41,355 nt of DNA from Microbacterium oryzae (GTDB lineage: Bacteria > Actinomycetota > Actinomycetes > Actinomycetales > Microbacteriaceae): the NCBI RefSeq assembly GCF_030406385.1, contig NZ_JAUEPM010000014.1, positions 1-41,355 of the forward strand, in the 5' to 3' direction. Shown piece by piece: positions 14,844-22,815 of this stretch. The notes below the pieces were generated by a model, which had not been told where the DNA came from, did not search any database, and saw only the letters and a program-made list of their open reading frames with translations. The position numbers were made by a program, and so were the translations under genes. Position 1 is the stretch's first letter. Each line of letters begins with the position of its first letter.

Positions 14844-15743
14844 TCAGGCGATGTCCTGTTGCTGAGCGAGGGCGCGCTCGGCCGCTTCGACGACGTTGGT
14901 GAGAAGCAGCGCGACGGTCATGGGACCGACGCCACCTGGGTTGGGTGAAAGGTAGCCTGCGATCTCCGCGACATCCGGATGCACGTCCCCGTAGACACGA
15001 TGCTCCCCGGTCTCGACGTCGGTCTCACGGGTGACTCCGACGTCGATCACCGCCGCGCCGGGCTTCACGTCTTCTCGTCTGATGAGATGTTTCACTCCGA
15101 CTGCGGCGATGATGACGTCCGCCTGGCGCAGCTGTGCGCCGAGATCGCGCGTGCCGGTGTGGGTGAGCGTGACGGTGGCGTTGACGTCCCTCCGCGTGAG
15201 CAGGAGGCCGACGGACCGGCCGATGGTGATACCGCGGCCGACCACGACGACGTGCTTACCGGCGAGGTCGTACCCGTTGCGTCGGAGAAGCTCGATCGCG
15301 CCGCGCGGAGTGCAGGGCAACGGCGAAGAGATCGGCGAGTCGACGTTGAGGACGAGCTTGCCGAGATTGGTCGGGTGGAGCCCGTCGGCGTCTTTATCGG
15401 GATGTATCCGCTCGAGCACGGTGTCCGTGTGAATCTGGGGTGGGAGGGGCAGCTGCACGATGTACCCGTGGCAGCGGGGATCCGCATTGAGATCGTCCAG
15501 GACGGCGAGCACCTCTTCCTGCCTTGCGTTCGAAGGGAGATGGCGCTCGATCGAGCGCATTCCGATCGCGAGGGCCTGCCTGTGCTTCATCCCCACGTAG
15601 AGTACGGATGCGGGATCCTCTCCGACGAGTACCGTCGCGATTCCGGGCACCATCTGGTGTGCGCTGAGACGAGCCACGCGACCGGCTAGGTCCTCCCTGA
15701 TTGTGCGTGCGGTCGCCGTGCCATCCAGTCGTTTGGCGGTCAT
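14844..15743 (-). CDS. folD: Methylene-THF dehydrogenase / methenyl-THF cyclohydrolase
   Basis: The 299-residue protein has the FolD signature: Tyr49-x3-Lys53 in [20 protein letters not shown] (93-101), [10 protein letters not shown], the nucleotide loop [11 protein letters not shown] (usually GRSxIVGxP), and [11 protein letters not shown] near the C-terminus. It converts 5,10-methylene-THF to 10-formyl-THF with NADP. Its position after the LigM-like demethylase, metF and purU makes it the middle step of a pathway from methyl-THF to formate. It is probably a second copy dedicated to this operon, since a housekeeping folD is expected elsewhere. A strong hairpin in the gap before it may lower its expression relative to the upstream genes. 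Confidence 0.93.
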   Translation of the reverse strand: MTAKRLDGTATARTIREDLAGRVARLSAHQMVPGIATVLVGEDPASVLYVGMKHRQALAIGMRSIERHLPSNARQEEVLAVLDDLNADPRCHGYIVQLPLPPQIHTDTVLERIHPDKDADGLHPTNLGKLVLNVDSPISSPLPCTPRGAIELLRRNGYDLAGKHVVVVGRGITIGRSVGLLLTRRDVNATVTLTHTGTRDLGAQLRQADVIIAAVGVKHLIRREDVKPGAAVIDVGVTRETDVETGEHRVYGDVHPDVAEIAGYLSPNPGGVGPMTVALLLTNVVEAAERALAQQQDIA

Positions 15744-15782
15744 CGTTTCTCTCTCGGTCGTGTCAGGTCATGGCGAGGGGAG

Positions 15783-15811
15783 ACGCTCGCCCGGGCTGCC
15801 CGGGCGAGCGT
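15783..15811 (-). terminator. Strong hairpin between the ligM-like gene and folD
   Basis: ACGCTCGCCCGGG, loop CTG, CCCGGGCGAGCGT: a perfect 13-bp stem in the 85-nt gap, 17 nt after the ligM-like stop. It may act as a partial terminator or protect the upstream mRNA from 3' decay. Confidence 0.6.
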
Positions 15812-15828
15812 GGGCGGTTGTCCGCGTG

Positions 15829-17163
15829 TCAGGTGTTGGAGCGGTACCCGGTGCGAGCGAAGTCATCGTACGGTGACGGTCGCACTGTGGCGCGAAGGCG
15901 TGGGAGGGCGAGGTCGGCGTCGCCATCTGTGCCGTGCCCGGGGTGCTGGCCCCACACCAGCTCGACTTCGGTGCCCGGCTCGGCCGCGGCGTGGTCGACG
16001 AGCGAGAGGGCCAGGACGGTGCCGACGGGGGCGATGTTGGAGGTCCAGAACGTCATGCCCGCAAGCGCGCCGTTCCTCTCGATGCGGAACCGCGAGTAGG
16101 TGTTCAGGTAGCCCAGGTCCGCCCCGAGCACGCGGGAGACGTCGTCGCGGTTCACCTCGAGCGTGACCTTGGTGCGCCGCACCTGGTCCTTGGCGGCGAG
16201 GAGGGCGTCGCGTCCGATGAACTCGTGCGAGAAGTTGAGAGAACGACCGTATCCGAGCTCCCACGGGGAGATGTAGTAGTCCTCGATGTCGTCGGAGTAG
16301 TAGCTGCCGTTGAGGGGCTTCTTCCCCTCATAGGAGAACGAGCTGAGCGATCGCCGATAGTCCTCCAGGGCGGGGTCGGTGTAGATGGCGGGTGTCGGCG
16401 TGGGAATCCAGCCGCTTTCGACACCGTTGGTGAAGTAGGCCTCCCCTCCGACTTGCACGAGACCAGAGGGCGCCCCTGCGGTGAGGATCGCATCCTTGAC
16501 AGCGCCGTAGTCCGCGTAGTCTCCGATGAACTCGAAGCCCGGCTGGCCGGCCATGCCGTGACGCAGCGCTCGGATGCAGCGTCCCGCGATGGTCAGGTGC
16601 GTTGAGTGGAAGAACTTGACCTCCGGCACCGGGCGGCCGAGAAGGCGCTCGATGACTTCCATGGCCTGCGGGCCCTGGATCTGGAAGCGGAGAAGCTCGG
16701 GGTCGCCGTCCCTCCGAACGGATGAGTCGGCGTTGGTACGGTACTCGACGTCGTAGCCCCCTGCCTGGGCGTGGTACTTCACCCAGTTCTGAGATGCCGG
16801 CGGGCCGGTGAGGGTGTACTCCTGGTCGGCGGTGCGCAGCAGAATGCCGTCGGTGATGATGTTTCCGTCAGCGGCAACGGGCACGAACTGCTTCGCCTGG
16901 CCGATGGTGAACTTCTCGTAGTTGTTCGCGCTGACCTCGCTCAGCAGTCGCGTGGCGTCAGGGCCAGCCAGGAACGTGTCGGACATGTGGAACGACAGGT
17001 CGAAGAAGGCGACACCCGACCGCCAGGCTTCCTGTTCCTTCGCCCAACCGACGAACTCGGGCTGCACGACCGGTACAGTCCAGGGCTGGGCGTCGGGCTG
17101 CCAGAGAAGCTGCATCGGTGAGCCCGCCTGATCGATCGCCTCTTGGAGGGTGGGGACGTTCAT
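15829..17163 (-). CDS. ligM: GcvT-family THF-dependent O-demethylase, LigM (vanillate/3-O-methylgallate demethylase)-like
   Basis: The 444-residue protein belongs to the aminomethyltransferase (GcvT) fold. Segments such as FFDLSFHMSD, AKQFVPVAADGNIITDGILL, RFQIQGPQAMEVIERLLG, RALRHGMAGQPGFEF, ESGWIPTPTPAIYTD and NGSYYSDDIEDYYISPWELG match the LigM/DesA aryl O-demethylase branch as I recall it, more than GcvT or DMSP demethylase. LigM moves the methyl group of vanillate or 3-O-methylgallate to tetrahydrofolate. The gene sits between metF and folD, which recycle methyl-THF. The ATG at 17163 follows AGAGG; upstream in-frame codons to 17205 are less convincing. Family confidence is high; the aromatic substrate is inferred, and no ring-cleavage genes are in this window. 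Confidence 0.75.
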   Translation of the reverse strand: MNVPTLQEAIDQAGSPMQLLWQPDAQPWTVPVVQPEFVGWAKEQEAWRSGVAFFDLSFHMSDTFLAGPDATRLLSEVSANNYEKFTIGQAKQFVPVAADGNIITDGILLRTADQEYTLTGPPASQNWVKYHAQAGGYDVEYRTNADSSVRRDGDPELLRFQIQGPQAMEVIERLLGRPVPEVKFFHSTHLTIAGRCIRALRHGMAGQPGFEFIGDYADYGAVKDAILTAGAPSGLVQVGGEAYFTNGVESGWIPTPTPAIYTDPALEDYRRSLSSFSYEGKKPLNGSYYSDDIEDYYISPWELGYGRSLNFSHEFIGRDALLAAKDQVRRTKVTLEVNRDDVSRVLGADLGYLNTYSRFRIERNGALAGMTFWTSNIAPVGTVLALSLVDHAAAEPGTEVELVWGQHPGHGTDGDADLALPRLRATVRPSPYDDFARTGYRSNT

Positions 17164-17226
17164 GGTGGTATTTCCTCTCATCGTCGAGTTGGTGATGTTC
17201 GTCATGCACTGAGGCGTTCGCGTCGT

Positions 17227-18096
17227 TCAGCCTCGGAAGCTGCTGATCCATTTCGCGGTGGTCTCGACGCCGCCAAATGTGTAGAAGTGCAGCCGCACCT
17301 CTCCGAGCTGGCGGGAGTCAATGTCTCGCTCGAGTGCGGAGATCAAGCGATCTGGCCCCGCGGTGCCCATGAGATTGCCGAGCGAGAAGCCGTACTTCTT
17401 CACGATCGACGCGTTCGCGGAGATGCCGAAGCGGCGCGCGAAGCCGACCAGCCGCTTCACGCCCGCTGGGCCTGGAACGCCGATGCGGATGGGGGTCGAG
17501 ATGCCACGTTCACGGACCTCGTGAACCCACTCGATGATCGGCTTCTCGTCGAAGCCGAACTGCGTGATGATCTCGCCGCGCAGACCCTGCTTCTTCAACA
17601 GAGCACTCTTCGCCTCCAGCTCGCGCCAGAGCGTGTCTCGGTCGATATCGGGATGCCCCTCCGGATAGCCGGCGATGCTGACCTGCTGAACGTGGTGCTT
17701 TGCGAGAAGGTCACTCTCGATGACGTCACGAGAAGAGGAGTACGCACCCATGGGCCTGGACGGGTCGCCGCCGACGACGAAGACGCGCTGCGCGGCACCG
17801 GCCTCCTGAAGCGCGGCCAGCGTGCAGTCGAGTTCCTCAGCACTGCTGATCCGACGCGCAGCGATGTGCGGGACGGGAACAGCGCCTGCGCTGAGAACAG
17901 CCCGGGCGGCCGCAACCCGCAGGTCGAGGTTCTCCGTGGCCAAGAAGGTGACGTTTATCTGCGTGCCGGCGGGAATCAGGGGTGCGGCACGTTCCAGTTC
18001 GGGAATGTCCCGGCCCGTCATCTCGAGGGAGAAGCCGTCGAGCAGACCGGTCGGACCCTGCGCATGCATTTTGCTCGTCGAGGCGGACTCGGTCAT
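17227..18096 (-). CDS. metF: Methylenetetrahydrofolate reductase family protein (MetF-like)
   Basis: The 289-residue protein has the MetF barrel: INVTFLATENLDLRVAAARA, VPVPHIAARRISSAEELD, RVFVVGGDPSRPMGAYSSSR, VSIAGYPEGHPD, ITQFGFDEKP, IRIGVPGPAG and a C-terminal LHFYTFGG. FAD-dependent MetF normally makes methyl-THF; here, in an operon with a demethylase, it probably runs toward methylene-THF. The ATG at 18096 shares one base with the purU stop (TGATG), implying translational coupling. Operon context suggests a catabolic paralogue rather than the methionine-pathway enzyme. Confidence 0.88.
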   Translation of the reverse strand: MTESASTSKMHAQGPTGLLDGFSLEMTGRDIPELERAAPLIPAGTQINVTFLATENLDLRVAAARAVLSAGAVPVPHIAARRISSAEELDCTLAALQEAGAAQRVFVVGGDPSRPMGAYSSSRDVIESDLLAKHHVQQVSIAGYPEGHPDIDRDTLWRELEAKSALLKKQGLRGEIITQFGFDEKPIIEWVHEVRERGISTPIRIGVPGPAGVKRLVGFARRFGISANASIVKKYGFSLGNLMGTAGPDRLISALERDIDSRQLGEVRLHFYTFGGVETTAKWISSFRG

Positions 18097-19004
18097 CAGG
18101 AGAACACCACCGTCTCGCGGCCGTTGCGCATGACGCGGTCTTCGCAGTGCCACGTCACGGCGCGCGAGAGCACCATGCGCTCCACGTCTGCACCGCGTCG
18201 TTGCAGGTCAGCCGCGGTCTCCGCGTGGGTGACGCGTACGACGTCCTGATCGATGATCGGGCCTTCGTCGAGATCTTCCGTGACATAGTGCGCGGTGGCC
18301 CCGATCAGCTTCACGCCACGTTCCTTGGCCTTGCGGTACGGGGCGGCACCGATGAATGCGGGAAGGAACGAGTGATGGATATTGATCACCGGCACACTCA
18401 CCTGCTGCAGGAAATCAGCGGACAGGATCTGCATGTAGCGCGCGAGCACCACGACGTCGACATTGCCTTTCACCAGCTCCAGGATCCTTTTTTCCGCCTC
18501 AGACTTGTCGGCGCCTGTGGAGGGCACATGGAAGAACGGAACGCCGAATTGCCGCACGTCCTCGGCGACGTTGGTGTGGTTGGAGATCACCATCGGGATC
18601 GTCATCGGGATGTTTCCTTGACGCTGACGCCACAGCAGATCCAGCACACAGTGGTCGGATGTGGATGCGAGGATGGCCACGCGCTTGGGTGCTGTGCGAT
18701 CTTCCAGCCGCCAGATCAGGTCGCTTTCGCTTCCCAGCTCGCCGGCGAGCGCGGACTCCAGGGTCGGCCGAACGGCGATGAAATCGGGAAGCGAGAACAC
18801 CGTCCGCTGGAAGAAGTTTCCGCCGTCGGGGTCATCGGAGTACTGGTCCAGCGAGACGATGTTGGCGTCATGGGCGGCCAGGAGCGTCGAGATCTTCGCG
18901 ACGAGTCCGGGGCGGTCCGCCCCCTGGACGAGAAGGACGCCTTCCTCCGCGGAGGCCTCTGCGAACCTCGATGGCGGTGCGGACGCGGTCATTGCCTTCG
19001 ACAT
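18096..19004 (-). CDS. purU: Formyltetrahydrofolate deformylase
   Basis: The 302-residue protein has an N-terminal ACT domain (about residues 22-100; LLVQGADRPGLVAKISTLLA) and a formyltransferase-fold hydrolase domain with Asn208 and His210 in VINIHHSFLPAF and Asp246 in TEDLDEGPII. It hydrolyses 10-formyl-THF to formate and THF. As first gene of the operon it would release the methyl-derived carbon as formate and regenerate THF for the demethylase. AAGGGAGAG precedes the ATG at 19004; upstream in-frame sequence to 19208 overlaps the promoter and is rejected. Confidence 0.93.
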   Translation of the reverse strand: MSKAMTASAPPSRFAEASAEEGVLLVQGADRPGLVAKISTLLAAHDANIVSLDQYSDDPDGGNFFQRTVFSLPDFIAVRPTLESALAGELGSESDLIWRLEDRTAPKRVAILASTSDHCVLDLLWRQRQGNIPMTIPMVISNHTNVAEDVRQFGVPFFHVPSTGADKSEAEKRILELVKGNVDVVVLARYMQILSADFLQQVSVPVINIHHSFLPAFIGAAPYRKAKERGVKLIGATAHYVTEDLDEGPIIDQDVVRVTHAETAADLQRRGADVERMVLSRAVTWHCEDRVMRNGRETVVFS

Positions 19005-19206
19005 GGTCTCTCCCTTGAGTCTGATTACCAGCCCCTTGGGAGTCGGCTTGCTCAGGCCGGCCCCGCAGGGGTGTGAAGCAGTCCGACCTCGTCGGATCCT
19101 CGCCGTGCCCCTGCACGAGCGATTCGAGAGCAGTGCGGCTACCGGGAGAATCAGTTCCGCTCCAGATGAGCTGATTCGCGGCTCACCAGGTCGCACCGTC
19201 GGATCC

Positions 19207-19247
19207 ATGCAACCAGGATGCCCACTCGATTGTCAAGCAATTGAAAT
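19207..19247 (-). promoter_or_regulatory. purU operon promoter with MarR-type operator
   Basis: In transcription order ATTTCAATTGCTTGACA (19247-19231) contains a consensus -35 TTGACA (19236-19231), followed by 18 nt and a -10 candidate TTGCAT (19212-19207, 3/6). TTTCA-N6-TGACA matches the TTTCA-N6-TGAAA dyad at 14308-14323 in nine of ten arm bases, and in both cases the right arm lies in the -35. The leader would be about 200 nt; no known riboswitch fold was recognised in it. Confidence 0.5.
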
Positions 19248-19255
19248 GATCGCAT

Positions 19256-19274
19256 GCGCATGAGACATATGCGC
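19256..19274. promoter_or_regulatory. Palindrome upstream of the purU promoter
   Basis: GCGCATGAGACATATGCGC has perfect 6-bp arms GCGCAT/ATGCGC around a 7-nt spacer. It lies 20 nt upstream of the purU -35, where a regulator could bind. No partner is known. Confidence 0.35.
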
Positions 19275-19315
19275 GGCGGTTGCAGCACGCTTCCCACTGG
19301 TTCCATCGGGGCCTG

Positions 19316-19505
19316 CAGATCTGCTTCGCAGAACCGGTGGCTCACCACGGACGCCGCCGCACCTCCGAGTGCACGGGTCGCCGGAGCAGTCATCGAGGCC
19401 GCCGGCGAGGTCACCGGCGGGCAAACCGATTCAGACGTCGTCGAGATCTACGTCACCGGACCTGCCGGTCGACGAGGGCTTCTACCTTTCACGTCAACCC
19501 GGATC
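19316..19505 (+). pseudogene. Possible decayed coding remnant, unrecognised
   Basis: One plus frame reads ASQNRWLTTDAAAPP and later AAGEVTGGQTDSDVVEIYVT with good third-position G/C bias; near 19470 the coding-like signal jumps to another frame reading VDEGFYLSRQPGSVAKEG. There is no convincing start or ribosome site, and the terminator hairpin follows. It may be a frameshifted fragment left at the junction of the accessory region with the tRNA gene. I do not recognise a family. Chance open frame in GC-rich DNA is a real alternative. Confidence 0.25.
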
Positions 19506-19516
19506 CGTAGCCAAGG

Positions 19517-19555
19517 AGGGCCGCGATCCCGGTGTTCCCAGAGGATCGCGGCCCT
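19517..19555 (-). terminator. Terminator hairpin downstream of tRNA-Leu
   Basis: AGGGCCGCGATCC and GGATCGCGGCCCT form a perfect 13-bp stem with a 13-nt loop, 10 nt past the tRNA 3' end on the minus strand. Confidence 0.75.
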
Positions 19556-19565
19556 CGCGAGAAAG

Positions 19566-19648
19566 TGCCGGTGGTGGGACTCGAACCCACACGCCCTTGC
19601 GGACAGAGCATTTTGAGTGCCCCGCGTCTGCCATTCCGCCACACCGGC
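19566..19648 (-). tRNA. tRNA-Leu (anticodon CAA)
   Basis: The minus strand folds as a class II tRNA of 83 nt. The 7-bp acceptor stem GCCGGTG/CACCGGC is intact with discriminator A. The anticodon loop CTCAAAA carries CAA at 19615-19613, reading UUG. There is a long variable arm and a T-arm with GGTTCGAGTCC. CCA is not encoded. It lies between pyk and the accessory region, with its 3' end facing the accessory side. Confidence 0.96.
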
Positions 19649-19669
19649 ATGCGTGCTCGACGATACAGC

Positions 19670-19702
19670 GAACGGGGCCCGGCGCTGAACCGGACCCCGT
19701 TC
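19670..19702 (-). terminator. pyk terminator hairpin
   Basis: In transcription order GAACGGGGTCCGG, loop TTCAGCG, CCGGGCCCCGTTC: a 13-bp stem with one G-T pair, starting 17 nt after the pyk stop. Confidence 0.85.
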
Positions 19703-19718
19703 CCTGGCGCGTCGCGCC

Positions 19719-21164
19719 TCAGCCCTGCTTGTAGACCGGAGCGGCGCCGTGGACGGCGTCGCCGACGCGGTGCACGCGCAGGTCGTTCGTGGAGCCGGAG
19801 ATCCCGGGAGGGGAGCCGGAGATGACGATGACCTTGTCGCCGACCTTCGCGAGGTCGTTCGAGAGCAGGTAGTCGTCGACCTGCAGGAACATTCGGTCGG
19901 TGTGCTCGACCTGCTCGACGAGCGCCGAGCGGATGCCCCAGGTGAGGGCCATCCGGCGACGGATGGCCTCGTCCTGCGTGAAGGCGATCATGCGTCGCGG
20001 CGAGCGGAGCCGCGCCATCCGGCGAGCGGAGTCGCCCGACTGCGTGAAGACGCAGAGGAACTTCGCGTCGACGAAGTCGGCCACCTCGATCGCCGCGAGC
20101 GTGATGGCGCCGCCCTGCGTGCGGGGCTTGTTCGTCAGCGGGGCGATGCGCTCGAGTCCGTGGTCCTCGGTCGACTCGACGATCCGCGCCATGGTCTGCA
20201 CGGTGATGGCGGGGTAGTCTCCCACGCTCGTCTCGCCCGAGAGCATGACCGCGTCGGCGCCGTCGAGCACGGCGTTGGCGACGTCGCTGGTCTCCGCGCG
20301 TGTCGGCACGGGGCTCGAGATCATCGACTCGAGCATCTGGGTGGCGACGATGACGGGCTTGGCCATCCGGCGGGCGAGCTCGACGGCCTGCTTCTGCACG
20401 ATCGGCACGGCTTCGAGCGGCAGCTCGACGCCGAGATCGCCGCGGGCGACCATGATGCCGTCGAAGGCGTCGATGATCTCCTCGAGATTCTCCACCGCCT
20501 GCGGCTTCTCGATCTTGGCGATGACAGGGACGCGACGCCCCTCCTCCGCCATGATCACGTGTACCCGCTGGACGTCCTTCGCACTGCGCACGAACGACAG
20601 CGCGATGATGTCGGCGCCGTTCCGCAGGCCGTAGCGGAGGTCCGCCTCGTCCTTCTCGCTGAGGGCCGGCACGTTCACCGCGACGCCGGGCAGGTTGATG
20701 CCCTTGTTGTTCGACACCGCGCCGGCGACGATGACCTCGGTCGTCACGACCGTGCCGTCGGTCTCGACGACCTTGACGCGCACCTTGCCGTCGTCGATGA
20801 GCAGCATGTCGCCGGGCTTGACGTCCTGCGGCAGACCCTTGAACGTGGTGCCGACGATCTCCTTCGTGCCGAGGATGTCCTCGACGGTGATCTTGAAGAT
20901 GTCGCCCTCGGCGAGCTCGTGGGGGCCGTCGGCGAACTTGCCCAGGCGGATCTTCGGACCCTGGAGGTCGACGAGGATCGCGACGGGCTTGCCCGCCTCC
21001 TCGGCCGCGGCGCGCACGTTCGCGAAGTTGTTGTCGTGCACGGTGTAGTCACCGTGGCTGAGGTTGAGGCGCGCCACGTCGAGTCCGGCCTCGATGAGAG
21101 ACCGCACGGTCTCCTTCGTCGAGGTGGCCGGGCCCAGCGTGGCGACGATCTTGGCTCGTCTCAA
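19719..21164 (-). CDS. pyk: Pyruvate kinase
   Basis: From a TTG at 21164 the 481-residue protein begins RRAKIVATLGPATSTKETVR, which is where pyruvate kinases normally begin. It has DLQGPKIRLGKF, NLPGVAVNVPALSEKD, VIAKIEKPQAVENL (active-site Lys), MVARGDLGVELP, and ATQMLESMISSPVPTRAETS. It makes ATP and pyruvate from phosphoenolpyruvate and ADP, with K+ and Mg2+. GGAAGGC lies 7 nt before the TTG; an upstream ATG at 21239 would add 25 Ser/Asp-rich residues and lacks a clear ribosome site, so I prefer TTG. The tRNA-Leu follows after a strong terminator. Confidence 0.95.
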   Translation of the reverse strand: MRRAKIVATLGPATSTKETVRSLIEAGLDVARLNLSHGDYTVHDNNFANVRAAAEEAGKPVAILVDLQGPKIRLGKFADGPHELAEGDIFKITVEDILGTKEIVGTTFKGLPQDVKPGDMLLIDDGKVRVKVVETDGTVVTTEVIVAGAVSNNKGINLPGVAVNVPALSEKDEADLRYGLRNGADIIALSFVRSAKDVQRVHVIMAEEGRRVPVIAKIEKPQAVENLEEIIDAFDGIMVARGDLGVELPLEAVPIVQKQAVELARRMAKPVIVATQMLESMISSPVPTRAETSDVANAVLDGADAVMLSGETSVGDYPAITVQTMARIVESTEDHGLERIAPLTNKPRTQGGAITLAAIEVADFVDAKFLCVFTQSGDSARRMARLRSPRRMIAFTQDEAIRRRMALTWGIRSALVEQVEHTDRMFLQVDDYLLSNDLAKVGDKVIVISGSPPGISGSTNDLRVHRVGDAVHGAAPVYKQG

Positions 21165-21317
21165 AAGCTTGCCTTCCGCACTGCTTGCTTCTTCTGTTGT
21201 GGACGCATCCGCGTCCGTCGGGTCGACGGCTCTCCGCACGAGGCCGTCGCGGACGATTCCGGATGCATCCCCACCCTACGCGCCCGGGCCATCCGCGGTC
21301 ATGTACGGACATGGTCG

Positions 21318-21348
21318 GCGGCCGGGAGCGATGTCGCCCCGGCCGCCG
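21318..21348 (-). terminator. gltD terminator hairpin
   Basis: GGCGGCCGGG and CCCGGCCGCC form a perfect 10-bp stem with an 11-nt loop, ending 10 nt past the gltD stop. The pyk promoter must lie in the remaining 21165-21317, but no clear -35/-10 pair was seen. Confidence 0.7.
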
Positions 21349-21357
21349 CCATCCGCC

Positions 21358-22807
<1,450 letters not shown>

Positions 22808-22815
<8 letters not shown>

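Noticed and set aside
19005..19206. Riboswitch (glycine or THF type) in the purU leader
   Set aside because: I looked for the conserved cores and paired stems and did not recognise either; the 200-nt leader may simply be unstructured or contain something I cannot identify.
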